A DNA stretch of 64,000 nt from positions 1-64,000 of the forward strand of contig CAMPDV010001775.1 of assembly GCA_946699065.1 (NCBI GenBank), written 5' to 3'. Made by a program: the position numbers and the translations under genes. The DNA is from Loxodes magnus. Taxonomy: Eukaryota > Ciliophora > Karyorelictea > Loxodida > Loxodidae. The notes beneath the pieces are model-generated. The model was not told the origin of the DNA, searched no databases, and saw only the letters and a program-made list of their open reading frames with translations. Of the stretch, positions 33,073 through 45,288 are shown piece after piece; position 1 is the stretch's first letter; the number at the start of each line of letters is the position of its first letter.

Positions 33073-33879
33073 ATGAGTGAAAGTGAGAAGTATGATTGAT
33101 ATGACGAACATTAACCACTTGGAAATCCAGAACTAAAAAAACTTCTGACACAAACTCAAATAGAAATATTACTAAGAATTAAAATAGTTTATGTTTAAAA
33201 ATAGATACCTCACTGATAAAGTAGAAAAATTAGAAAAACTAATAACGTCTTTATTTGAGAAACAATATTAATCATCATAAGAAATAGAAGACAAACTGGA
33301 ACAAAGAATTCTTTAAATTTAATAATAAATTCAGGTTACGCCATTTTCGATTTAACAGAATTAATCAGATCCTATGGAAATACCTCAAATTAAAATAAAC
33401 AGTAAACGTTTATTTAAAATAAGTAGTAAATTTAAATTAAATAAGTGCTACAGGAATAATAGTTTAAAAGAAGAATAAAATGCTACGTGTGCAATAAATA
33501 ACACCAATGAAAATACTGCTACTAACTAAGCGAAATTTAAAGAAAGAATAAATAAGATATTTTTAGAAAACTATTTAGGATATATCCAACATAAAGCGGA
33601 AACATTTATAGAAAAAAATTCTTTAATTCAAATCTTAATCCTTGGAGAAATAATTAGGACTACATGCAAGATGAAAACTATTCAGAATATTAAAGGATGG
33701 TGCGCTAATGAAGTGCTACACCGCCTAACTAAGTCTAGTAGAAATTCAAGACAAACTAATGGAGACAAGCTGATAGAATAGGTCAGATGGCTGACTACTA
33801 AGGCTTTAGCAAAGCTTTTTAACTTTAACTTTTTTTTTAATATATTCTTTTTAAAGCCGCCATAGTTGTTCTAAGGTGA
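33073..33879 (+). CDS. Diverged Gag-like protein with a zinc knuckle variant
   Basis: ATG 33073 (MSESEKYDWYDEHQPLGNPE) opens a frame of 268 codons to UGA 33877-33879, with UGA also used as Trp inside. At 33481-33519 it reads CYVCNKQHQWKYC, a CX2CX3HX4C knuckle with one residue less than in the other copies. The C-terminal half is N/Q/R-rich. Between about 33190 and 33380 another frame looks more natural (LTDKVEKLEKLITSLFEKQY, coiled coil), so the copy may carry two compensating frameshifts. It is only distantly related to the 397/27429 family. Confidence 0.55.
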
Positions 33880-33892
33880 ACAACAAGGCCAT

Positions 33893-34105
33893 CTTCATCA
33901 GAGGTTGGGGAAGTTAAGTACCCATAATCGACTTATGTCTTCCTCTGCTTTGGTTTGGCCTCGAGACATAAGATTCTTAGACCTTCGGCACTGGTTTAGT
34001 TAAAATTTAATTTAATTCTGGAACGAAAAAGAAATAATATTGCGAGCTTCATCAGAGGTGGGGAATTTAAGTACCCATAATTGACACATGTCGTCCTCTG
34101 CTTTG
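33893..34105 (+). repeat. Two copies of a 60-bp GC-rich motif, 154-bp period
   Basis: CTTCATCAGAGGT.GGG...TTAAGTACCCATAAT.GAC..ATGTC.TCCTCTGCTTTG occurs at 33893-33952 and again at 34047-34105. It may be a tandem 3' untranslated repeat of the element or a structured RNA motif. Confidence 0.7.
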
Positions 34106-34178
34106 AAAATGCAATGAAGCACAATCCTGCCATGTTTTGGACCTCCAACAAGTAGAAAAGATTACGAGTATTCTTAAA

Positions 34179-34291
34179 TTATACCAGTATTGAACAATTT
34201 TATCAGTACTGAATAATTATACCAGTATTGAACAAGGTCTACCAGTATCTGATAATTTTATCAGTAAAAAACATTCTTGTTAGTATGAAAC
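34179..34291 (+). repeat. Minisatellite of about six imperfect 20-bp units
   Basis: The repeated core (A/T)CCAGTATTGAACAA or TATCAGTACTGAATAA alternates through this stretch, just before the hairpin end of the element. Confidence 0.65.
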
Positions 34292-34302
34292 ATTTTTTTT
34301 AA

Positions 34303-34336
34303 AGAGCTGCGCACCAACGAGAGTGCTACGCGCTCT
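34303..34336 (+). repeat. Conserved hairpin module, copy 2
   Basis: AGAGCTGCGCAC-CAACGAGA-GTGCTACGCGCTCT. The inner stem GCAC/GTGC and outer AGAGC/GCTCT are kept relative to 24919-24951. It lies at the right end of the Gag-containing element. Confidence 0.6.
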
Positions 34337-36790
34337 ATAATCAAATTTAATTAATTAATTTTTTTTATTATTATAAAATAATTTGATTGAATGATAATAT
34401 AAATTTATTTAAATTTAATTACAAATTTTATTTAATAAAATTGCATAGCAAATGTTCTATATTATATTTAGAATAAATTATATATATATTTAAAATTATA
34501 GTCTAAATTATAAGATAAAAATAATTTATAAATAAATTTAAATATTTTTTATGAAATTTTTACAATTATTTGAAATAAAAATTTTAGATTTTATGTATAA
34601 TTTAAGATATAAATATTTAATTTTTAAATGGTTAATTAAAAAAGATTAATAAATTTAACATATTTATAAGAACAACTTTTATTTTATGAAAATAGCAAAA
34701 AATTAATATAAAAAAGATAGTTTAAATAGGAAATTTTTTTTAATTTTCAATTTTTTTAATTTTATTAAAAATAGTTGTTAAAATTATAAAATTATTTATT
34801 AGAAGGTAATTATTTTTTAAAACTTATTTTTAAATTTTAAATATTTTTAATTAAACTTAATATTTTATAAAAACTTGCTAAATTAAAATCAAGAATTGGA
34901 TCTCACTTTTTATATAACTATTGACGTTTATTCTTTATCGAATTTTAAATAAGTTAATTATCACAATATTAAAAGCAAATTTATTATAAATTTATAATAT
35001 CTTAGGAAATAATTTAATTAGTAAAAAACTGAAATAAAAGCTTTGAGTATGTTCTTTATATATTTAATTATAATTTATTTTAAAATAAATTTAATTTCTA
35101 AATAATTTTAGATTATTTTGTGAAGGCAATATTTTGATTTGTTTTATTTTTTATTATATCCTTTTATACTTATTTTTTATGCAATATTAATTTAAATTTT
35201 TTTTAATTTTAATGTTTTATTTGTAATTTTACTATTCTCCAAAATTTTTATACTTTCATTCTCTTTTAAAAAATCTTAATCTATAATTTTTTAATTAGAA
35301 TATATCATATTAATATTTTTACTTAATTAGTGTTTTTTTTTATTAGCATAAAAATTAATTAATTAATTAATCATTTTGATCTTAACTTTTTTATATTAAA
35401 AGCTGCATCTATATCTTTTTTAAATGAAAGCTTAAATTTAAAAAATTTTAAAATGCTTTTTTTGATTATTTTTAATTAAATAAATTGAAAAAGATTTAAT
35501 TTTTTATAATTATATATAATGAATAAAAGAGAAATTCTTAATATATTTGCTCATTTAATCTTTTCTATTTATTTTAATTAGTTTTTATGAATTTACTTAA
35601 TTTTTAGTAGTAGACTAAACATATTTGTCTAAATAATTACAGAGAAGAAATATAATATAATTTTTAGAGTTTATTTTTAAAGATTTCTTGGTATTTTTAA
35701 ATTTCAGCTTTTTATTATTTTCTTTCATCTTAAATTATTGCTATTTTATTATTATTAATGATTTTTTATTTTAAATACTAAAATACGTATAATCTTTAGA
35801 TTTAAATTTAAGATATCTAATTATTGCATTTTTTAATTATTGTTTATGCTCGATTTATATACTTTAAAGAATTTCTTATTGTCTCCTACAATTTTTGCTA
35901 AAATACCAGTAAATTAGATTTTCTATTATTCTTTTTTTATGGGTTTTTCATATATTTTTGCATGATTTTTGATTTGCTATGATTGATAAACATTCCATAT
36001 TAATGTTAAAATATTTAAATTTAGAAAAATTAAAAAAAATCTTTAAATTATATAAAATCAATTGTTTATCTTTTGAAACAACTATTTTAAGATTAAATGA
36101 ATACAAATATTTTGTTTAGAAGGTGAATACATATACTTAAGCCTGATATAATAAAGATAAAGATCATAAGTATTTTTAAATTAAAGCTCATATTAGAAAA
36201 AAAACATGAATATAAACATGAAAGATTAATAAAATATTTAGCCTTAACCAATTTTTTCAATCTTATAACTCACTTTTTTAAATGTATTTATTTAATATGA
36301 TAGTTTCTTCTTATTATTATAAGTAAAAACTTAATTATTATTCTTAGTAAGTTGATAAAAGTACTTCAAACTACATATCTATTATTTCGGTAAAGTATTA
36401 AAAATTTATCATATAATCAGCGCAAATATATACTTATGACAATTTATTTTTATAGAAAATTAAGTTTTAAGATGAAGTATCTAAATCTAAAAAAAGGATA
36501 ATTGTACAATTATAGCATTCATAATTTTCTATTTATTTGTTGTATGAAATAATATAACTACAAAAAGCACTAGATTTAAATTAAGAATTATAATTAAAAT
36601 ATTTAAATTTCAAATTTTTTAGTTTGAAAAAGTTTTAAACTATAACACATTGTCTTCATTTAACTTTTTAGGTAAAATTCTTTTAAAATAGTGAAAATAG
36701 ATATTAAGAAGAAAGTATCTTAAAGCAACTTAGAATAAATCAAAAGTTCTGATATCTTAACTTTCTTTATTTGGCTTTTTTAATTTCAAT

Positions 36791-38310
36791 AAAAATTTAA
36801 TATTTTTTGGATTAAAAAGATATGCTGGAACTAATTAAAAGTTTCCTTTTATTAATTTTCATTAGTTACTCTTTGCTTATTAATTTAAATAAATATTATT
36901 TTTATTTTTTAACATATCTTTATAAAATCATTTAGGGATGAACAAAGTCGGAAAACACATTAGTCAAATATATCATTGATATGGCAGTAGTTTGTTGAAA
37001 CCACGTAATTAATTAATTAATTATTATGGCTAGTTAGGCTTTATTTGCATAAAAGAAAATCTAATTTATTTATAAACACTTATATCAATAAACCCATAGC
37101 TATTTAATTGAATATCTTAGAATGTTTTCATTTCTATTTTCTTAAATTTAAAAATGATTTTATTGCTAGCGCTTTTTTGTGTACTTATAAAAGCAAGCTC
37201 ATTTAATATAGCCATTATAAGTTCCAACCACACTATTCCTCACCTTTCTGATTTCCTTTGCAAGTTTATTCAGCAAAGCAAATTTAATTCCAGTTACATC
37301 ACATTTCCTTTGACTATAGATTTTGAGAACTTGTAAATGGATGAGCTGGAAGAAAAGATGGAAAGTTTAAAAATCTAAGCTATTTTAGATATAACATTCA
37401 ACCTTTTATACACACAAAAACTTTCCTACCTTGATTACTTAGTTTTCGTTGCTTATAGAAGTGATTTTTATTTCTCAAAGTAGAATATTTATTGAATAAT
37501 GCCTAGCTACTAATAAGAAGGTTAAGCTTTACAATCTTTATTTTTGGAGCTGAACTTCAGAAAAATAACTTAAATTAACTAATAAGAGGCTAGATTCTAC
37601 AAAGCTGCTGATTTCTTAAGCAAGAGCAAGTAACTTATAAGTACTTCAGTGAATATTCCTTTAGACTCCTATTATGGACTAAATCAAGCTTAGTGTAATA
37701 ATAGCTATATTTAAGAGAGACTTAAGGTAGAAGTTTCTAAAGCAATTAGGATTTATGGCTCATCTTATGTTTTTATGTAAGCAGATGTGTGCTGATAAGC
37801 TTATATACTTAATTTCGCTACTTTCTATAAATTAGCGGGAGATTAATATGCTTGAGTTATAGGACTAGAATCTTCCAATTTAATAAAGCCTGATATTACT
37901 TCCTTAGTACAAAATAAATCAAAAATTAATTTAAGTATTTTAGATAATGGAATTATAGCATTAACTCCTAAAAGTTTCATTCCTGCTAACTATTTTGAAC
38001 TAACAGCTTATTATGCTAAATATCTATTCACTTTTATAGATCATTTTTAGAATCAAGCTACATCATAACAAGAAAGTACCTTTAAATCTTTTTTCCCTTA
38101 AGTCTAGCATTTTATTTTTACTAATCGAAACATTAACTTACAGTTTTCAGTTTACAATCTATAAAATAGAGTTCCTGTAGAAATCTACGAAATTAAAGCC
38201 AAGCAAGTAATAAAAAAGGCTGATATAATTTGGCCTGGGCCAAGCTAAAATCCTCCTACAGGAATTTAAACAATAGAGATGTCTTATTCAACCAATGATA
38301 AAGAACCTAA
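36791..38310 (+). repeat. Near-identical block B (upstream region plus receptor N-terminus)
   Basis: Partner of 19916-21430. The upstream part contains the same conserved block (36935-37008) and TTAA run. The only larger difference upstream is the segment after TGGCTAG, which in B matches the left end of copy C. Confidence 0.75.
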
Positions 38311-41243
38311 TGGTTAAGAAAGTTTTAAAGCAATAATACTTCCTCCTTTACATATTCCCTGTATAGTAGACTTCATAAATAAAGATAAAGAGTTACTTAG
38401 TAATTAGATACTAAAAGCAAATCCATTTTCTTATGGAGGAATGTATTTAAACATAAATTTTACTTTATAAGCATTTAAAGAAAGATATTTTGAGATAGGA
38501 TTCGCACATTAAGCGAGTATTATTATAATAAGCTGATTACCAACATATTATGTTCTATAAGCAATGAATATAAAAATCCCTTATACAATAGCAAGTAGAG
38601 AAGATTAATTATAAGAAACTAGTAAATTCTAAAATGCTATTAATAATTATATTTCTTGGCGATTATTTGCTGAGATGTATATTTAATATTTAGAAAGAAA
38701 TGATTGAAATAATTTTGGTATGGTTTTTGAATAAGTTGAGCCAGCTAATGAAAAGATTCATAACTAAATTCAATAATGAGCTACTTAAAATAATAAAAAT
38801 ATAATTAACTTTAATAAGACTTTGATGAGCTATGCCTAAAGATTAAATCAAACTATTTATGATGAGATAGCTTTTCTAATTCTATAAAAAGAAATTAAAA
38901 TCATTCTTTCTTTTCCTGCTCTAAACTCAATTAAAAGATTGGCTAATAAATTAATAGAACTTGGATGATAGCCAGGCGATACTGAGTTTATTATTTTATA
39001 TACCGCAAATGTGATAGAAAATGCAGCTTAAGATTATAATTAGCAAAGTAATATAAGAAAAGTTATTCGTGGCTCTATTACTATTACGCCTGCTGAGTAT
39101 GTAGGTGAACTGGGATAATAAATGATTTAACTACAATATGCATGTGCTAATATCAGCCCTTCTCCTTGCTATTATGTAGAATAACCTCTTATCATTGCTC
39201 ATGGCTTGTAAAACTGTATCGATGAAGGCTAAGATTACACTAATCCTAGTATTCTATCATAAAACATGAGATCAGTTAAGTTTACAGGATGTAGTGGAAA
39301 AGTAAAATTTTAATAAAATGTAAATTTTAGAGATAATCTTAACTATAACTTTATTAATAATTTTTATGATGAAAATTGGAAACTTCATTTAGTTCCGTTT
39401 CTTGAATACTGTCCTACCTGCGCTATTGTATGAAGTTTCCTTACTAAATATACATATTGAAACGATAACTCGACAGAAACTCCATCAGATACTTACGAAA
39501 TATTTGATGAAAATTGTGATTTTACAGAAAGATGAGTATCATATTTTGATAAAGGATATTAGTTAAACTTAATAGTTAGCATTGTTAGCTTATACTTTTA
39601 TAATTCTAATAATAGGATTTAAAATTTGAAATAAAATAAGATTCAATTAAATGAATAAAGAAGTATGAATGTCAAATGATGACTAAGTCTTCTTTTTTAT
39701 ACTTTTGATTTAGTTTATCTAATATATTGCAATTGGTCCTAATTTGAATGCTTTATTTCCTAGACCATTAGAAATATTTATCTAAACTTTTACTCTTGAT
39801 TTGATCAATTACAAGTTTCCTATACTTGTAAACTGAATAGTTATCTTTATCTTTTGAGTAATAGCAGTTATAACTATTATCTTAATATTAGCATTTTTAT
39901 TTAAATTTGAGGTTATTTTTGAATAAAAATTAGGATTTTTAAAGTTTATAGGAAGTATTTCTTACTATTTCACTTATGCTTTAATAGAAATTACTTTTCT
40001 ACCTATTATTTTTATTTTAACTGAACCATTTTAATGTCTTTAAGGAAGAGATAATAACTTGGATTCAACTTTAGATTGAGATGAAAGCTTCTTAAAATTT
40101 GATTGTTCAAAGGCCTGCTTTTCAAATTTCCATACTATGTCAATATTATTTTCAAGTACCATTTTAATTATTTATTTACCTTTAGTAATGCTAGTTTAAC
40201 CTCATTGACAAGATCTACATGAGCACCTGCATATTAAGCAAAAATCTAGTTTTATACTTATAAGAATTTATTTCTAAATATGTATAAATGTCTTAAACAA
40301 ACTAACTAAGTACAAGTTTTACAAAATCTAAGGACTTTTATTTTCAGCAGGAACATTCTTATTTGCTATACTGATTTATATAACGAAACCTTATGCTTAT
40401 ATGAAAATAAACGCTATTTAGATTACCCTTTTTATTTTCATTTCTTAGATATCTTTATAAGCTACTTTAGGTCTAATTTTTGATGATTCAAATGTACCTT
40501 TTATTGTGTTTATAATAGAATCAGTTTTAGTAGTCATTGTTGGGATTTTTTATATAAAACATTTTCCTAACTATTTAAAGTAGCTGAAGCCAGATTTAAT
40601 TATGCTATTTAGGTTTGCTTTTAGACCTTGAGCAGATATAAATTTATTAACTGATCATATTAGCATTCAAAAGAAAAGAGTGATAACAATGAGAAAAAGT
40701 CTATTTAAGAACGTAGAATAAGCAAGTTCCTTGAATGAAAAAGAATTTAAAGATTTGTTATTAAAAAATAAAATTTTCACTCCAATGAAAATCAAAAACT
40801 AAGACATATAAGAAGAGAGCTTAGAATGAGATTTAGCTAGTGAAGATTTAAGCGAAATTCCAGTAAAAGAAAATTTTAAATAATCAAAAAATAAAAATAT
40901 AAAAGAGGATTTGCTTACACAATAAGAAAAAAGCAATGAAGATTATAAAGCGAATAACTCTAATCTTGATGAAACTAGAGACATTTTAAAAAATTAAGAT
41001 ATTATAAACTTTCATCCAGGATAATAAAAAATAATTAATTAAAAGAATTTCTAAGAAGAAATTCAGGTTTCAATTTAGGAAGAAAGTAATAAAACTTCAG
41101 AATAGAATAAGAGAAATTCAAAAACAAAAAACTCAAATGAGAATAATATTTCTGCAAGTAAAAATAGCAGTTAAATAATTTCCTAAAAGGATAGATAGGA
41201 GGCAAACCAAGAAGAGGAGAAAGAAAAAAGTTAAACTAGTTGA
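37154..41243 (+). pseudogene. Receptor-like membrane protein copy B, frameshifted in the first membrane helix
   Basis: Same architecture as copy A: signal peptide, binding-like domains with IIWPGPSQNPPTG, Cys linker, then helices and an acidic/K-rich tail ending at UGA 41241-41243. The N-terminal 370 residues are almost identical to A; the later domains and tail differ considerably. At 39571-39580 B reads AATAGTTAGC where A (22699-22708) and C have AATAGTAATGTTAGC. That is a loss of 5 bp at the start of the first membrane helix and shifts the frame. Both sides are otherwise open in their own frames (the downstream helices and tail are intact), so the damage looks recent, or is an assembly error. 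If real, it would yield only the extracellular part. Confidence 0.7.
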
Positions 41244-43019
41244 AATATTATGAAAATATTTAATTTTTTATTTAGCTTTAATATAATTTATTTATTTCCT
41301 TATACTCAAACATTTTAATAGCAACTATCTTTTAACATTGTGAAACTTTTTATTTTATTTTATATTTTAAAACATATTATAACTCCTCTTTTTAATTACT
41401 TTGGACTTAAATAATAATAAAGTAGCGTCTCCTTAATTAAATAAGGTTTATTATGAAATAGATATTAATAATTATTTTTTATTTTGAAAAGTTAATTTAT
41501 ATACATTCAGATACCCCTATATTTACCTATTAAAATAGAAGTATTTTAAAAGATTTAAAGAAAGAAAACTTATAAATAATTAAATATCTCTAGTTATTTA
41601 TTTTAATGCATAATACTCTTAAGATTATTTTTTTATTCCAATAGAATAAAAAATCTAAATAAAATCTTTTTAACTATTTTCAATTAAATTATTATCAAAT
41701 CTATAACTATTTCTCATATATATTCAAGTCAGTTAGTTAACGTATATTAAAAAAATTGTTTATCTATTTCAAATTTTTAAATTAAAGCGAGTTTAAAATT
41801 AAATCTTCCTAGGCCCGCCCTTTATAATGATAATTATTTGATATGATATTATAATAAATTATAGAGAATGAAAATTATAATTCATAGGATTAAATTTTAG
41901 ATCTAACGCTCTAAATATTTGCTATTGTTAAACTTTTAGTTTTCAATTATAGTTTAAAAATTCCTAGAGAGAAAAACTAATTTCTGCTTTTCTCATGTAT
42001 CTAAATCTTTATAAGTTGAGTACTTAACGCTTTCTATTTTATCTTGCTTAACTTCAAAATGCTCTTTATTGTAAAAGTGTAAAAATAAATCCCAATTAAA
42101 AAGATTACTTACGAATATTATATAAGCTAGATAAATAAATCAAAAAAGATGAATTTATTTTAAAAAGTTACTAAAATAAAGCAAGATTAGATTAAAGCTT
42201 TTATGATTTTTTAATCTAGCTATCTATAGTTAGAGAAAAAGTTATTATTACATCTTAAAATTAGATAAACAATTTTAAATAGCTTCAAATATTAAATCTA
42301 AATAGCATTTATCAATACTTATTAAATATAATATATAGCAAGACTCTATTTAAAAATAAATAATAGATTTGAATTCATTTCAAATGTTTAATATAAATCC
42401 TTCTAAGTAAATATAATACAAGTAAACATAGTAATTAAAATAAGATGAACATATAGAAGTTTATAAGTGAAGATATATATAAAATTATTATAATTAGTAG
42501 TTAATAGACTTAAAATATTTATGAAGTTGATATAAGCTTATAATTTTTTTAGCATTAAGTATTTACATCAAGAATGTTTTGCTTTTAAAAAATAATTAGA
42601 AGTTTCTCTGATCAAAAATTTAGTTAAGCATAGCTTCTATCAATTCTTTAAATTTAATTTATATCATTTATTAAGGAAATTAACAGGCTATAATAATAAC
42701 TTCAGTTATCCTTTTATTAATTCATAATTGAAAAACTTATAGATGCTTGAAAACTAATATTTCCAAAAAAAAATTAAATCTTTTATTTTTCTTGAAAGAA
42801 AATAAAAGACTAAAATCTAAATTCTTAGTTTATTTATTTTGCACAATTATATAAGTACAATAGCTATATTATTCTATCACTTATTAAGAATGAATTTAAT
42901 TATTTAAATTCGTTAGGATATTAGAAGAAATCACTCTAATAAAATTTTTAATGAAATGGAGTTTCTGATATAAATCATATACTTCATTTTAATTATGTTC
43001 ATAAAGCTAATAAATCATT
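41244..43019. other. AT-rich intergenic region
   Basis: No gene. A short GC patch (CCTAGGCCCGCCC, about 41807-41820) stands out but has no recognisable meaning. Confidence 0.6.
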
Positions 43020-45050
43020 CTTTTCATCTTCCAACTCTTTCCCGTTGCTTCTTGTGCTTTCTTGATGTTCTTTTTTAGGCTCCATTTAATTATTTGTGCT
43101 CTGTCCTACAATTTAAATTCTTTTTTTTAGTAGATTCATATGCAAATTTTTTATTTAGAGGTCTATATCCGTATATTTACGAGGATTAATCTGCTAGTTT
43201 GAGTAGAAATGATCATAAATTATTATTTTTCCAAGAAATTTATCGGAAAGATTTCTAAGTGAGTCCAAATAATAGATCATTCGAAGATTTGCTTAAATGA
43301 GTCTATGCTTCCACATTGATAGAGCTTGTTTTTAACAGGATAATGAAGTGCAAATAAATCATATTGAAAGTTATAAGATTGAGTACGCAACTTAAAGATT
43401 GAAATTATTTCTTTCCTATATTTTTTGAAAAGTTTAGTATAATTTATCTCAGGAAAATTCTGAATTCCTTCAAGTTGTTCTCTAAATATCTGTACAGTGA
43501 GAATGTTTCTATAGTGTAGAGTTGTTTCTCAATAAAATTGTTCTTATTTATCTCAATAAATTTATCAATAGAAAGTTAGTTAGAAATTATGAATTAGTTG
43601 CCATTATTAATTCCATAAAATTAAAACATCATTTTTACTTACTAAATTTACAAATATTTTTAGTTTCTAATGAACTCAAAAAGTCTACCTATATCAGATT
43701 CCGGATAAATCCTAGCTTTTTTCCGTATTTTAAAGTAGAATTAGAAAAAGCGATTAGCTATTATATGTTCAAATGGTAATCAGTTAAAGTCTATGTAACA
43801 AACCTCATTAAAGACATTGATAGAAGACTTTAAATCCCCCTTGCCAATATACGTATACTCTTGTTTGACTTCTCTTTCATACTCCATGAGTCTCTTATTA
43901 TATTTTTAAAGAGTCAGCTCCCTACCTTATTCAGCTTTAAATATGCGATAAAGCATTTTGAAGTGTCTATGAGTCACATTCTTTTATCTACTGAGAGTAT
44001 AAAGGCATTTTATCACTGATTTCAAATAAATTTAAGTTCTTTATTTCCAGCATCTGATTAAATGCCCATTTCTTGTAATATGACTCAAAATTAAGTCACT
44101 TGGATCCTCTTCTTGATACGATAATCTTCCAGTTTTAAATTAAATTCAATTTTTTAGCTCTTATTTTTTTAACAAGTTGAGATGCTTCACATTTACTAGT
44201 TTTTATTTACAGAAGAATTCACTGAAAAGTTCTGTTGCATTAATCTATAAGTTATTGTATCCTTTAAGCAGAAAAAGAAAGGAATATAAGGCCATCTGCC
44301 CATGTTCTACATATGAATCTCATATTATGCAGATTAATGCTTAGTTGTGAGTTTCTTTCCTACAGATGTCTGATTACTATATCACAGTATAGAAGTAAGA
44401 GTTTAGAACTATGTAAACTCCTTTTCATAACTCCATTATTGTAATGAACTCTTCAAGTATAACCATCGATGAGAAAGAGAAAATTAAGTTATTGCAGAAA
44501 GACCCTAGTGCCAATATCAATCCCAACGGAAGTTTTAATCTCCTAAGATGTTGAAAAAATGTAATTCTCTCAATGCATCAAACATCTTTTAAACATATAT
44601 AAGAGTGACAAAAATCTTTGTTGAGCCTTTTCCTTCACTCTAATAGAGGACAATTATCTATTGCAACAATCATATTTAATGAGCTGTTAGTCTCTTCTTG
44701 AGGAATCCCTTTTATGATGGATGTATTAGGTTGTATTCTTAAAGAATTTTATAATTTCTTTCTAATAAAGACTTTCGTAGACCTTCAGTATGATAATAAT
44801 AAGTGAAAATGGTTTTCAGTTTTTTCAATTGATCTTATTCTCTTTTTTGAAAGCAGAGATGATAATGGATGTATTCAGCTTTTATGGAATTCTTTAGAGT
44901 CTTAAAATATTATTTATAAAACACTGTACTATTAATTTATCTCTTCTCCAGAATACTTGATTGGTTCATCCTTTATTCCATCTAGCCCAGCTGCCTTACT
45001 TTTGGAATATTCTTTTATTATAATATGAATAAATACTGTCAGACATGAAT
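43020..45050 (-). pseudogene. Non-LTR (LINE-type) reverse transcriptase remnant
   Basis: GC-richer minus-strand block. In order it contains SKAAGLDGIKDEPIKYSG (about 45000-44950), matching the K.PG.DGI motif of LINE reverse transcriptases. Next is IIKGIPQEETNSSLNMIVAIDN (about 44712-44665), matching GIPQG..SPLLF.I. In a different frame, RTWADGLIFLSFSAQRIQQL (44310-44250) matches the YADD motif region, and its catalytic Asp pair is altered (ADG). It is followed by QIKTSKCE (about 44200), matching the N..KTE motif. The frame changes between motifs and the lost catalytic Asp show that it is dead. The lower part down to about 43020 is GC-richer but unassignable. It could be the ORF2 partner of the Gag/ORF1-like copies in this window. 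Confidence 0.7.
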
Positions 45051-45288
45051 AAAATAAAATTTAAGAAAGCTCTCTAATTTTAATATGATATCTTAAATTT
45101 ATTCAATACCAAAGTTCTAGTTTATTTATTATGATAAAAGTCATATTCTTCTAATTAAACTATTTCACTTTAAATATAGCAAATGTTTTAATTGTTTCCA
45201 TATATGTTTTGGTAGCTATATTAATATCACATTAAACTAATAATAGTAAACTTAACTAAGATTTAATTTGAATTTATTTTATTTGGAG

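Larger units (their letters stand above)
33000..34340 (+). mobile_element. Gag-containing retroelement insertion
   Basis: Between about 32890 and 34370 block B has about 1.4 kb that block A lacks (homologous flanks at about 17830-17890). It contains a Gag-like frame with a zinc knuckle (33073-33879), two copies of a roughly 60-bp GC-rich motif 154 bp apart, a run of six imperfect 20-bp units, and the hairpin module at its right end. No reverse transcriptase is present. Exact ends and a target duplication could not be fixed in the AT-rich flanks. Confidence 0.65.
30385..37153. other. Spacer of duplication block B with two insertions
   Basis: This region is homologous to the 15731-20277 spacer but about 2.2 kb longer. 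Most of the difference is the SINE-like element at 30918-31225 and the Gag-containing element at about 33000-34340. The rest is diverged AT-rich DNA without genes. Confidence 0.7.

Noticed and set aside
33893..34291. CRISPR-like array
   Set aside because: Repeats are imperfect, spacing is not regular repeat-spacer, and the genome is eukaryotic.
30918..34340. Internally eliminated sequences (germline-only DNA) in block B
   Set aside because: The two insertions have target-duplication or retroelement features instead; no paired somatic sequence is available to show elimination.
43522..43779. Plus-strand 85-codon frame
   Set aside because: Lies within the reverse-transcriptase relic on the other strand and has no motif of its own.
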